Assembly (NCBI GenBank): GCA_023653785.1
Contig: JAMKCH010005448.1
Span: 16,764-80,763, forward strand
Length of the DNA: 64,000 bases
Reading direction: 5' to 3'
Origin: Ophioderma brevispina
Lineage: Eukaryota > Echinodermata > Ophiuroidea > Amphilepidida > Ophiodermatidae
Part shown: piece by piece, positions 12,493-23,055 of the stretch
Position numbering within the stretch: the first letter of the stretch is position 1
How the letters are laid out: every line of letters starts with the position of its first letter
The notes under the pieces: model-generated
The model's input: only the letters and a program-made list of their open reading frames with translations
Told to the model about the DNA's origin: nothing
Databases searched by the model: none
Translations under genes and position numbers: made by a program

Positions 12493-12624
12493 CAGTATTG
12501 AACAATTAGTAACAGTACAACAACATGGTCAGTCAGATAGGATATTAATATCCTCTACCCCAGTAAAAATCATTTCTTCTCAATTTAAAATACTGTCTGG
12601 AATTCCCTGATCCACTAACCTTTC

Positions 12625-12672
12625 CTGTGTGTGTGTGTATGTGTGTGTGCGTGTGTGTGTGTGGGTGTGTGT
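12625..12672 (+). repeat. (TG)n microsatellite
   Basis: A TGTGTG tract in the second module of unit 1, flanked by CCACTAACCTTTCCTG as in the other modules. Confidence 0.85.
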
Positions 12673-13346
12673 GCCGTGCATGCGTGCGGCATGCGTTCGT
12701 GCATGGCCGGGTGGGTCTGTGTATGTTGTCTAATGTCTGTATGCCTGTCTGTGCCCGTCTCCCTGGTGCCATGTTTGTAGGTGTGTGTCTCACATGTGTG
12801 TGTTATAAACAGATTCAAAATAAGTATTAACATTAGGGACAAGGCAATTCAAAGGTATTCACAATTGCTCAAAGCTAGACCAGAAATCAATTTGTATGTA
12901 CATATGTACATACGTTACGTGTGTGTGCAGCGGTGTGGACAGTATGTTACCCACGGTGTAGTCTGTGATGATTTTTCCCATATTGAGGAAGGGCAACCCC
13001 CCGGGGGGCACTGACTTGGAAAGAGTTTAGGGCGGGTATGTTGCGGCCGAGACCCCCTTTTCCGCTCTCTTTTCCCCCCCCACCGTTCCCAAGCCCCCAG
13101 TTGAAGCAATGCAGTTCTTAAGTCCCCTTTTCAGAAAATTTGGGCCTCAGAAGCCAAGATTTTACCAAAGTCAGCTCCCAAGCCCACCTGCAAATTCTCA
13201 AAATTTCGTTACCAAAGCCCCTACTTCGGAGACAAAATCCGTTGAGTTTTAGCGTTATTTGTTAGTGAAGTATGAATGGAGTTCATTGATGAGTTATGTT
13301 TCTTAGAGGTATTGTCCCCCGCCGAACGAGTTCGGAACGGGGACTA

Positions 13347-13405
13347 TGAATGAGCAGCGACCGTTCGTCCGTCCGTTCGGCGTCCGTTCGTCCGTCCGTC
13401 CGTGA
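13347..13405 (+). repeat. (CGTC)n-rich tract
   Basis: GTTCGTCCGTCCGTTCGG-type tract next to GCCGAACGAGTTCGG. The same pair recurs near 15342-15425 in unit 2, and looser GTCCGTATGTCC tracts occur at 23570-23620 and 25325-25370. Confidence 0.75.
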
Positions 13406-13571
13406 CAAAATGTTAACCCACGTTGTAAACGATTTAACATCTGAGTTCCGTAAGGCGACAAGATGTAACTTGGGTGAAAGAAGCGGGTTGATGAGTTTCT
13501 CGACCTGAGAAGATTGTGCAGTTAAAATATGCTAATTACGTGTCTAATTTGCATAATTTATGCGATATTTT

Positions 13572-15597
13572 TCCTGCGAAGTAGGGTCACTTAGACTACA
13601 CGGACACATTCCATTGTCTTTGGTATTTCCAGGCTCAACACATTTCTGGTCAGATGATGCTGGTAAGCTCTAGTACATAGATTTACAATGGACTATATAA
13701 ATGAAAACAAAAAAAAAAAATAAACATTTCTGCACATGAATATTTTGAAAAGGTTTATATTTTCCCTCAAATGTAAATTTGTGTTTTTTCCATGAATAAG
13801 CCCAGTGCATCCACCTTTGGACGAGATTTGGGCCTAATGATTGCTCAATCAAAATTATTCTGGTTCAGTCAGATAGTAGATTCCTCTAATATTAATATCC
13901 TCTACCCCCGTAAAAATCATTTCTTTCCTTTCTCAATTTAAAATAACTGTCTGGATTTCTTGATCCACTAACCTTTCCTGTGTGTGTTTTGCGTGTGTGT
14001 GTTTGCGTGTGTGTGTTGTGCTGTGAGTTGCGTGCATTGTGTGTGTGTGTGTGTCTTTGTATGGTGTGGTCTATGTCGGTATGCCTGTCTGTGCCCGTTT
14101 TCTCTCTGCTGTTGCATGTTTGTAGGTGTGTGTCTACATGTATGGTGGTGGTTTAAACAAGTTCAAATAAGTAATTAAAGTGCATTTCGGATTTCAGCAC
14201 TTCCTGTTTTATTCATTGACACGCAATCCTTGAGAAAAACTATTCTCAATGTGAGCTGATCCCGATCTTTGCATTTTGTGTTGTTAAAAGTGCTCGTTGC
14301 CCACAGTCCCATAGTCTACTGTGGCTTTATATCTGTCCATTTACGGACAGAAAATACAAAATTGGTAAGTTCTTACAGATGCGACCGAATTTGCAGGTAA
14401 TATTGGGCACACATGGATTACTAAGGCTAAGCGTTCATATGACTAAAAATCTCAACATTTTTTGGTAGTGGGGGGACGAGGCTGGTGGATCACGAAATGG
14501 CCGCCTTTAACATTATTGAACAATGTATTAACATATTTACATTGGTCCAGTCATATAGTATATTAATATCCCTCTACCCCAGTACAAAGCATTTTTTCTC
14601 AATTTACATACTGTCTGAATTTCCCTGATCCACTCACCTTTCCGGGTGTGTGGGGGTATGTGTTGTGCGTGGGTGTGTGTGGGTGTTTGTGGCGTGCATT
14701 CGTGCGTGCATGCGTCGTGCATGCTTGTGGTGTCTGTTTCTGTGTGTCTATGTCTGTATGCCTGTCTTGCCCGTCTCTCTGGCTGTCATGTTTGTAGGGT
14801 GTGGTTCTACATGTGTGTGTTATAAACAAATGTCACAATACATAATAACATTATAACAATGCATTAAAGTATTCACACTTGCCAAACTGACCAATAATCA
14901 ATTTTATGTACATATGTACATACGTTTACGTGGGTTGCATCGGTGTGAAATAGTACACCACTGTGTCGTGATTTACTTTTTCCCATCATTTGAGAAGGGC
15001 CACCCCCCCCGGGGGGCCTGACCATTGGAAAGAGGTACGGGTATGTGCGGCCCTTAAGACCCCCTTTTCTTCGCTTCTCTCCAGCCGTTCCCAGGACCCC
15101 CAGTTGAAGCATAATCCATTTTCTTCGGTCCCCTTTTCAGCAAAGGTTGGCCTCAGAAGCCAATTTTAGCCAAAATTCAGCTCCCAGCCTGCAAATTCCT
15201 CAAAAATTCCGTGTAATTCCCAACCCCTACTTTCGGAGACAAAAAGCCGTTGAGGTTTTAACGAGTATTTTAGTTATGTATGAATGAGTTCTTGATAGTT
15301 TATGTTCTTAGAGTTATATGTCCCCCCCCGCGCGAACGAGTTCGGACTTGGAATATTAAATGAGGCATCGATACCGTTCGTCCGTCCGATTTCGTCCGTT
15401 GCGCGCCTGTTCGTTCCGTCCGTCCGGACAAATGTTTAACCCCCCTTGTTAACGATTTAATCTGGAGTTCCGTAAGGGCGACAATGGATGTAACTTGTTG
15501 AAAGAAAGCGGTTTTATGATTCTCGACTGATAAGATGTGGCCGTTAAAATGTGCTAATTACGTTCTAATTGCATAATTTATGATAATTTCCTGCAGG
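13572..15597 (+). repeat. Unit 2 of the ~2.0-kb tandem duplication
   Basis: Collinear with 11592-13571, including both (TG)n modules, the MITE (14175-14510), the CCCCCCCGGGGGG block near 15005, the (CGTC)n tract and the GCTAATTACG end. The two units differ at many single-base indels, often in homopolymers. The open frames here have no coding meaning. Confidence 0.8.
14175..14510 (+). mobile_element. TTAA MITE family A, inside unit 2
   Basis: Starts TTAAAGTGCATTTCGGATTT and ends GGCCGCCTTTAA; the interior matches the other family A copies. It was duplicated along with the 2-kb unit. Confidence 0.75.
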
Positions 15598-15958
15598 CCT
15601 GTGTACAATTTTCCTTCTGGAGTTCGTAAGGCGATATGATGGAACTGGGGGAAGCAAGCGGGCTGTAGAGTTGTTGACCTGATTTTGGGCATATTATCTG
15701 GCAAATTGAGTATGCAAAGGAGCTAATAATTGCAAAAATCAGCTAATTGCTTTGCTTATTTTTTGAACGGTACATCGGAAGACTCAAATGCCTGCTGCTC
15801 TGAAAGTCCTATCGTAGGCACAATCTTTTTTGCAATTTGAAAGTAAGATAATGCGGCTTAGGTATGTAAATGAGCTAATGAATTGCGTAATTGCTGGATC
15901 TCCCCTGAACTGTACCTCCATAGGCAAAATTCCTTCGCTACAATGAGACTGCTATGCT
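15598..15958 (+). repeat. Dispersed repeat flanking a G-rich array, copy 1
   Basis: Homologous to 30290-30688. Both share GAGTTC(T)GTAAGGCG, GCAAAAATCAGC, ACGGTACATCGGA, CAATTTGAAA/CATTTTGAAA and GGTATG(T/C)AAATGAGCTAAT. Both run straight into a G-rich GGGTGTTGGGG array, so flank and array appear to have moved as one block. Confidence 0.7.
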
Positions 15959-15959
15959 A

Positions 15960-16440
15960 TAGGGGATGGGGGGTGTTTTTGGTGTGTTGCGGGGTGGTGG
16001 AGGGGTTGGGTATTGTGGGTGTTTGGGGAGGGGGGTGTGGTAATTGCGGGGTTTTGGGCAGGGTGTTTTTTGCGGGTGTTGGGAAGGGGTTGTTTTCCGG
16101 GTGTTTGGGGAGGGGTGGGTGTTGCATGGGCGGGATGGGTCCCGGTGGGAGTGTTGGGGGGGTGTTGGGAGGGTGGGAGTGTTGCGGGGTTTTGGGGAGG
16201 GATGAGGGTATTGCGGGGTGTTGGGGGAGGGGAATTGGTTATGCGGGGTGTTGGGGAAAGGGGAGGTGTGTTTACAGGGTATTGGGGTGGGGTTGGGGTT
16301 TGAGGGTGTTAAGACGGGGTGGGGTTTGTTGTGGGGGTGTTGGGGATAGGGGGGGAGTTGTGGGTGTTGGGAGAGGGTGTGGGGTTTTGCGGGTGTTGGG
16401 GAGGGGGTGGTTTTGCGGGGTTTTGGGGAGTGTTTGGGTT
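15960..16440 (+). repeat. G-rich minisatellite array 1
   Basis: Irregular units of the type GTTGGGGAGGGG / GGGTGTTGCGGGG fill about 480 bp, with G on the plus strand. The 227-residue Gly/Val/Trp-rich open frame across it is a product of the repeat, not a gene. Runs of three or more G at short spacing fit G-quadruplex potential. Further arrays lie at 23868, 25612, 30690 and 31385. Confidence 0.9.
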
Positions 16441-16499
16441 GTGGTTAAAGTTGCATTATTGCTTATAGTGATCGCAACATTCGTACGGGACATATTTAC

Positions 16500-17060
16500 C
16501 GCCTCGCGTAAATACGAGTTCCGCCTTTGTTTTGGGTGTTATGGAGTTCTCGATAGTCATGTTTAGAGTTTTTTTTTGATATGTTTGGTGCGTTATACAG
16601 GGAGCCCATCAACTGAGTTTTTAGTATCTTGTTTTGTTATGGAGGTATGAATGGTTCTTGATGAGTTATTTCTTAGAGTTATTTTTGGTGAGGTTTAGAG
16701 TTTCATCGCGGAGTGAGGTTTAGAGTTTTTTTTGTATATGTTTGGTGCGTTATAACTGGAGCCCATCATAGTTTTATGTCTAGTTATTTGTTAGTGAGGT
16801 ATAAGGGAGTTCATTGGATGAGTTACGGTGTAAAGTTCATTTGGGTGAGTTATTGATGGAGTTCATCAACCTGTTAAGAATGTTTAGGTTTTTTGGTGAG
16901 TTTTGGTGGCATTCAATTGATAAGTATGTTTTTGAGGGTTTTTTTTTGTTTATGTTTGAGTTTAAATGTATGGAGTTCACCATATGAGAGTTGTTTTTTA
17001 TAGTTCTCGGTTGGTGAGATATGGATAGGTTCATGATGAGTTTGGTTTTTAGAGTTCTTG
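16500..17060 (+). repeat. ~60-65-bp degenerate satellite
   Basis: Repeated blocks of GGTGAGGT(A)T..ATGGAGTTCAT..GATGAGTTAT..TTTTTAGAGTT occur about eight or nine times. Single units of the same sequence lie just before the (CGTC)n tracts near 13260 and 15265, so this array probably expanded from that unit. Confidence 0.7.
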
Positions 17061-17094
17061 GTGGTCGGCGAAAGCCGGGTGACCGCCTTGTGTC

Positions 17095-17420
17095 TATTTA
17101 AAGGCCATTATTTACCTTTTTAAACGGCAATTCCATAAATCAATTTACCAATTAATCCCTCCATTTACCAATTAAAGGGCCATTCAGGCCATTTCTCATT
17201 TTTACCATATTAAAGGCTATCCTCCCTTTGCCAAAGGGTCCATTCCATCATTACCTTGGAAAGGGAATGCAATTTTATTTAAAAGTAAAGTGCCATTCCT
17301 TCATTTGCCAATGAAAGGGAATTCCTCAATTTACACTGAATATTAAAAGGCATTCCGCTCCATTTACCAATAACCGCCATTCCTCAATGTACCAGGTAAA
17401 GGCCATCCACTTAAAGGGCA
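17095..17420 (+). repeat. ~25-30-bp degenerate minisatellite
   Basis: Repeated AAAGG(C/G)CATTCC..CATTTACCAAT units, roughly 10-12 of them. Period and sequence drift along the array. Confidence 0.65.
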
Positions 17421-18504
17421 TTATAGATTTTCGGAAAATGGTTAAGATTATAAGTGCATTAAAGAGTCATGTATTTCCAAAAAAAATGACAGGAATGTAT
17501 TTTTTTGCACCATTTGATGAAGAGCACCGCCGGGTTCATGGTTTGACGACCTCAAATACTTGTTGTACGACCTACATTTTCCTATTTGGCCAAAGCCTCT
17601 TAATTTGTTTATGTCCTCTTGAATTTATTTGTTCAAAAACTGTCTGCCAACCAATAACGTGTCTTAGGTGTCCATGCATTGCGTCCTCCAAGAATCATGT
17701 CCAGTTCCCACCACCATACACGTGGGTCTTATGCATCATTGAGGCTCTCGTTTTCTCAAGGATTGCAGACTTGTGTTTCGCACTATTTCACTGGTCCTTA
17801 ACACATTGCTATTTTGCAAAAAAAAAAATCATCTGTTGAAATCGTTGAATTGAAGGGAATACCTTCAGAATGACAATATCACCATCCAAAAACAAGCTGA
17901 ATCAAAGGCAAAACGAGCTCAATATCACCAAAGCAAGCTATAAATTTTAATAATCAAGCACTTGACACAACAATAGAACCTCTTGATTGCACTCAGTGAC
18001 ATACTAAGCTTTAAAGTGCTTTTTATCAAGGGTTTTTGCTTGTTTCTTCTTGGTTTGAGTTTGCTTTGGAATTTTTAGCTGGGTCCTGGTTTGACATTAA
18101 CTTGTACTTGGGTAATTTTTCATGCGTTTAAAACATTAATGCCCTTTCAACCAAGCAGTAGAAAACAAGACAATAATATTCAAAGTCAAGTTTTTTGTGT
18201 TAGCAGTGTTTGAATTCATGTCTTTTTGATGTTGATTCTGAATATTGAACATTATTAAATCCATATTTTGAATATTTTTTTGGAAAAATAAATCCTATCA
18301 ATGAACTCTTGCATGTCTAACAGGTAAATATAAAAATCTTTATGGCATGAAGACATTGTATGCTGTGTGTACCATTTGTGTTTTTTTTCATTGTGTCACC
18401 ATTAATCTGACTCTCACTTCATTGTATTCATCTTTGCAATAAATCAGTAGCGTGTATTTGTTTTTTGGATCATTTTATTTTTTATTCTGGTTTCATCATT
18501 GCAG
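17421..18504. other. No feature recognised
   Basis: Contains a 150-codon open frame at 17387-17839 without any recognisable domain or splice context, so it is not called. The rest is AT-rich and probably intronic to the gene whose exon begins at 18505. Confidence 0.35.
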
Positions 18505-18570
18505 AGCCGGTATGAACGTCACCGTGACTTTTTTTCAAAGAATTTAGATCATTGGGTAAAGGCTACTCCA
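18505..18570 (+). CDS. Internal exon of a chitin-binding type-4 / LPMO-like protein gene
   Basis: The 66-base exon sits between a good acceptor (TTTCATCATTGCAG) and a consensus donor (GTAAGTGT). One frame begins AGMNVTVTFF and the next frame continues SKNLDHWVKATP. The switch falls in a run of seven T, so a miscounted homopolymer or a one-base mutation explains it. The pattern resembles the mid-domain strand of PF03067-type secreted proteins, which bind or oxidise polysaccharides such as chitin. With the exons at 20304, 31825 and 48521 it forms one plus-strand gene spanning at least 30 kb. The amino-terminal exons with signal peptide and copper-binding histidine were not found, apart from a weak candidate at 4622. 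Confidence 0.5.
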
Positions 18571-20303
18571 GTAAGTGTGGAATAGTACGTAAGGCCCTGA
18601 AGTCAATGTTATGTTTCCTGTACCTTTTTTTGTGCAAATCTAATGAGGCCAACTATTCAGTTTTCTTATTCATTATTATTAATTTTGCAGTACATACTTT
18701 CACCACATTCGCATGCCTCTAATACCTACATATTTTGTCAAACAAACACCACCCTACATTTAGAAATGAGTTTTGCAACTGTTCTTTGGTTTAAAATCTA
18801 CTAATTCCCATAACAAGATTTGAATCACAAGAAGAAACTTTGATACTTTTTCTTAAATACAAAATATTAACTTTTTTTGGGATTTCAATTTCATCATTTC
18901 AAACCGCGGGCGTTACGGGAAAACATAACATCACTTTTCATACGCCCAAACATATAGTGTATGCGGAATTGATCACGTACATGTATCAGTGAATGCCAAG
19001 ACTGTAATCACACCAATGTTATCATTGTTGTTTGTGCAAGCCCCTGCCATTTTGTTTGGCACATTTCTGATTTGGCTAAAGAGTCTCGGGGATCCCCTGA
19101 TTCATAATTCAGTGGTCGGTGGAAACGTCCTCTCATATGAAAATAGCACATGTGCAATTTTTTGGTAGGTATGTGTCTCCCAGATTTAAAAAATGAGGTC
19201 TTTCCTGATTTAGTCCCAAAAAATTATTGGTGTCCCGAACTAGGTTTTAAAAAAATCCAGAAAATGAAGCTGCGATTTCCCATTTCCCTTCCCTCAATTT
19301 CCAGCTACTACTTACTTTGGTAGATTATTGCTTTGGGACATGAAAATAAGCCTGAAAATGAGGGTCTATAGGGGTGCGGCACATCCTAGACAACATATAA
19401 AAATTGGGTGGGGGTGGGGGTACAAGTCACACCAATTGCTACTTTTTAAAGAAAAAAAATTTACTATAGTAACAAAATTTAATACAACTGTATCGTGACA
19501 AAGAGTGTTTTTTAAGAAAACAGGACCTTTTTGAAATTTTTTTAGTAATCGCCCGCGCCCCACAATGTAGTTCTGGTAAGTGTGTGTGGTGTGGTGAGTG
19601 GGGAATGTGTATATCCACATACAACCATGGACACACCTCATTTTTCTCACTACACAACTGCGGACACTATTACAACCGAGGATATGTATTACGTAGTTTT
19701 TGATTCCGTAAATAATTGGCTTAGAGACAGCTTTCCCATCAAACATTATTTAGAAATGGCATAGAATATCAACAATTGCCCTTTACTTCCATAAAACTTT
19801 AAAAACCCTTTCCCTCTCCCCCTGAGTGCGATGACTTGTGGATCTTCAAGTGACCCCCAAAAAACAAACCAATCCCAAATTCCACCCCCATCTTTTTATT
19901 TATTGCAGTTTTATGCCAGCTGTATGATCCCGTGCAAATCATCTAATTTTTTTTAGAGCAATTTTAAAGCCGTGGCGACCCAATTTTGATAACTGATATA
20001 GATAGGGGGACATGCAAGCGCTATTTCCTCTACAAAAATCAGAAAAATCAATGCGGGAATCTGGCCATAGAGCCTGATTCTCTCCATGGAGAGACGTGTT
20101 AATCTAGATTTTAAAGAAAAATCATGATTTGCCCGCAATGAAATTTTGTAAAATTTACAAAGAATGAAGTTAGGGATAAATACTCCAACTTATTTTCAAA
20201 AGTGTGTCGCCCAATGATCTCATTTTGTTTTACCTGGTTTTTTGTCATAATAATGACTTTCAAACAGCTGTGTATGTTTATGTCATTACTACACATTTTA
20301 TAG
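18571..20303 (+). other. Intron of the LPMO-like gene
   Basis: GT-AG interval between two exons. It holds AT-rich sequence and short unassigned open frames (19366-19764) that overlap on opposite strands and show no domain. No mobile element is recognised. Confidence 0.4.
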
Positions 20304-20424
20304 GATATTTCTCCATTGCTATGGCAGCGAGTGACAACAGTACCTTCAGGGCTTGAGTCATATTCAAGATATTGGAGAGCCATCTCTGTCCTTGTTCTCA
20401 AAGAATGTCAACCATTTTCCACCA
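20304..20424 (+). CDS. Internal exon of the LPMO-like gene
   Basis: Bounded by CACATTTTATAG and GTAAGACC. One frame reads GYFSIAMAASDNSTFRA and meets TGA. The next frame continues LSHIQDIGEPSLSLFSKNVN and runs to HFPP at the donor. One missing base after GGGC explains the switch. The first half follows naturally from the exon ending HWVKATP, giving the 'ATPGYFSIAM' type of strand seen in PF03067 proteins. Each half-frame is longer and more protein-like than the surrounding chance frames. This may be a true frameshift in a pseudogene or a sequence error. Confidence 0.5.
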
Positions 20425-21172
20425 GTAAGACCGCATAGAATGCAAGATTATACTAGTACTAATGTAGCTAAGGCGACAAAAAAAAAGTTTTACGGGCGAG
20501 CGGACTTTTTTTGGAAAAACTTTTTAAAAAATTCTGCAAAAACTGAAAATCATGGTTGGTCCGGGGCCCATAAAACAGTGTTTTTTTGTTTTGCAATTTA
20601 GAAACACATTTAGGTTGGTCCACACCCATAATACTATTTGAACATACCGGTGTCAGTGGCATAACCAGGCTTCTGCCACCCTCTGTGGGAAGTTGGTGGG
20701 CACTTGGTTGGGTGTAACATTTGGCTGCTGGTGAGGTTCTGTTGGATCCCCTCGATATTATTGTGATATTAGGCCCCCAAAAAATCAAGTTTGTTTCCTA
20801 CAAGACTTGTATACAAATAATAATAATAAAAAGCATTTTAAAATTTTTTTGCAAAGGCATTTTCCCTACAATAACCCGCAAATCACACCAAACGTAACTT
20901 AAAACAGTTGGAAACCACATTTTACCGTAAAGTAATTGGTTTACAAAACACATACCAATTTGGGATAACTTTTAAAAAAATCTCAGTTCATACAAAAAAA
21001 AAAAAAAACCAATGTGTTGAATGGCTCTAAATGCAGCGGTCTACTGGACCCTAACTCGGTTTTTGGGGGGGCCTTATTAGATATATAGCAGATTGTCAAT
21101 AATGATTTTACTCCAGGAATACTTGTAGTAGTCAATGCTTAGGAGTCGGCATTGATTGGCAATTCCTCCTTA
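20425..21172 (+). other. Intron; no feature recognised
   Basis: Start of a long intron. It includes A- and T-runs (20478, 20996) and a GTCAGTGGCATAACCAGGCT motif near 20652 of the kind that begins some dispersed repeats. Its boundaries cannot be fixed. Confidence 0.35.
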
Positions 21173-22267
21173 TTAACCAACGCGGCCGAGATGCAATGAA
21201 AGCCAAACGAAAACGTGGTACCGGTCGGAAAATTTTTCTCGTTGCATCTCGGCCGTTCAAACAACTATTTTTTTTTTGTCGCGCAAATGACTCTCATTGG
21301 CCCTCATTGCCTCTGGGCCCGTCTTACCGGAAAATGGAGCGATGCTTCCTCGGTTGGCCATTGGGCCGTCCTTTATCTGAAAATGACGCGATGTTCCTCG
21401 TTGCAATTTTGGGCCGTCTTTAACGGAAAATGACGTGATGTTCCCCGTTGCAATTTTGGGCCGTCAATACCGGGAAATGATGCGATGCTTTTCAACACTG
21501 CATTTCTGGACGGTTTGCCGCAGAAGGCGCAATGCTTTTCATCAGGCGGGTGACAACTGTGTACAAATGCCCATAACAATTTCGATTTCGATGGGTGATA
21601 GCGCACCATTTTCGATAATCTCGTTGTTTTTTAATTATCGCATAAACGCATTCATGCCGTAAACCGGAGCAGTGGACGTATCGTAATAACGCCACGCACG
21701 ACTATGATTTAGCGTATAGCCGCCACTCCACGACTGGCGAACGATCAGCTACAAAGTTTCCTGCCAGATCAGTGTGAGTACTCATCCATTATTTAGTTAT
21801 TTATTTATTTATTTATTATCCCCTACTGTTTTTATTTGCAATCGCACGCTATGTTCCTCGTTGCATTCTGGGACGTCTTTTCCAAAAATGGCGCGATGTT
21901 TTTCGTGCATCTGGCCGTCTTCTCCGGGAAAATGACGCGATGTTTTTTTGCGTTGCATTTGGGGCCGTCTCCGGGAAAATGACCAATGTTTTTTCGTTGC
22001 ATCTGGGCCCGCTCCTGTAAAATGACGCGATGCTTTTTCATTGCATTTTGGGTGGGCCGTCTTCCGCAAATGACGCAATTTTTTTTCGTATGCATCTGGG
22101 CCGGTTATTGACTTTACGCTACTTCTTCCTGTGCCGTGAAACGGCGAGATGCAATGAAACCAAACTTTGGCTCTCGTTGCATCTGGGCCGTTAAAATAAA
22201 AATAGATTGCCCTTCGGTGCATTTGGGCCGTCGGCCGTCAAAACTACCCCGGTCCGGTTGGCGTTAA
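21173..22267 (-). mobile_element. TTAA element family C, copy 1, with 44-bp minisatellite
   Basis: Ends are TTAACCAACGCGGCCGAG on the left and, reverse-complemented, TTAACGCCAACCGGACC on the right, both at TTAA. The interior has two arrays of a ~44-bp unit (GGCCGTCTTCCCGGAAAATG, then ACGCGATGTTCCTCGTTGCA). Each array is flanked by GGCCGAGATGCAATGA..CGTTGCATCTCGGCC hairpins, and a (TTTA)n tract (about 21791-21818) lies between them. It matches 33725-34711 in reverse complement. TTAA plus CCC-type termini suit piggyBac-derived elements; no transposase is present. Confidence 0.8.
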
Positions 22268-22660
22268 TGGAATTGTAAATATTTTTAGCAATACAGTTTG
22301 AAGAAAGGTGTGTGCAAGGATGTTTGTTATAGACCTTATTGAAATTGCCCTTCCTGCAATTGATGGGTACGAAACTGGTATGAAACACATCACAAATCGA
22401 GGCAATATTTCCAATCACCTGGCGATGGCACTCAAGGTTACATATAAGTCCTGCAATCTTAGCCATTTTGTGCCCCCCCCCTCACTGCATTAAGGCATGA
22501 AGACACATATAGATTCACTTTGTGTCCACTCATTTTTGAGGTCTGTTGAGGTCTATTGTTGTGGTCTTTATTAATATGAAAAAGGGTTAACATTTGCTTG
22601 TATATCGCATACATGTACTTTATGGATTTAAACCAAACTTGAGTCTAGATGCAACAATAT
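22268..22660. other. No feature recognised
   Basis: Short AT-rich interval with no supported gene or repeat. Confidence 0.35.
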
Positions 22661-22804
22661 TGTTTTGGAGAATGCATGCTCTAGCAGTTCGCAAGCTTAC
22701 CCGGAGCACAGGGTCCCTCATATCGAATCTCAGTGGGACCACTTGACTGGGATTTACATTGGGGACCTCAATTTGGGATTTAATTGTTTAACATATTTGA
22801 TTCA

Positions 22805-23055
22805 AACCGGAATATTACACTTTCTCCCTGGTTCATTTGAAATGGGCAATGAACATGAAAGTTGCAACTACCCATCCGGTGTGGTGTTTCGTGTAGTGTG
22901 TTTTAATGTTAGCGATAAATTGCGCTGTTCTAAGCTGCTGCCAAGGTTTGCAATTGTTTTTCTGTCTATAATTATGAAGTTGTGAATCTCTACAATTTGG
23001 CCCTACAGGCCACGATTTGAGATTAAAAATACACCTTGATTATTATTATTATTAT
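22805..23055 (+). mobile_element. 3' end of non-LTR retroelement with (ATT)n tail, copy 2
   Basis: Second copy of the 285-535 family: AAATGGGCAATGAACATGAA, GTGTTTCGTGTAGTGTGTTT, GGCCACGATTTGAGATTAAA and a closing (ATT)n. The preceding 140 bases (from about 22665) may be more of its 3' untranslated region. The tail is immediately followed by unit 1 of the 1.75-kb duplication. Confidence 0.62.

Larger units (their letters stand above)
11592..13571 (+). repeat. Unit 1 of a ~2.0-kb tandem duplication
   Basis: The unit begins near AAGGACACATTCCAT..CCAGGCTCAA and CTAGTACATAGATTTACAAT. It contains two (TG)n-bearing modules (about 11860-12510 and 12520-13250) that share ATCATTTCTT..CAATTTAAAATA..CTGGAATTCC. 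It also holds a family A MITE and a CCCCCCGGGGGG-centred block near 13000. It ends in a (CGTC)n block and GCTAATTACGTGTCTAATTT. The whole order recurs at 13572-15597. Confidence 0.8.

Noticed and set aside
11949..12842. Thr/His-rich and Cys/Val-rich frames
   Set aside because: They are translations of (TG)n microsatellites on both strands.
15883..16566. 227-codon plus-strand open frame, Gly/Val/Trp/Cys-rich
   Set aside because: It is a translation of the G-rich minisatellite. Similar frames occur in every such array and on the complementary strand.
17387..17839. 150-codon Cys-rich open frame
   Set aside because: It crosses the end of a minisatellite and ends in an A-run. The Cys pattern is irregular and no family is recognised.
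19366..19764. Overlapping frames on opposite strands in the intron after 18570
   Set aside because: Neither has a motif, and their opposite-strand overlap suggests chance.
21196..22222. Overlapping frames with FPGKTAQMQR/HRVIF-type repeats, also at 33913-34711
   Set aside because: They follow the 44-bp minisatellite; since 44 is not a multiple of three, the frame rotates from unit to unit, so a repeated protein is not expected.
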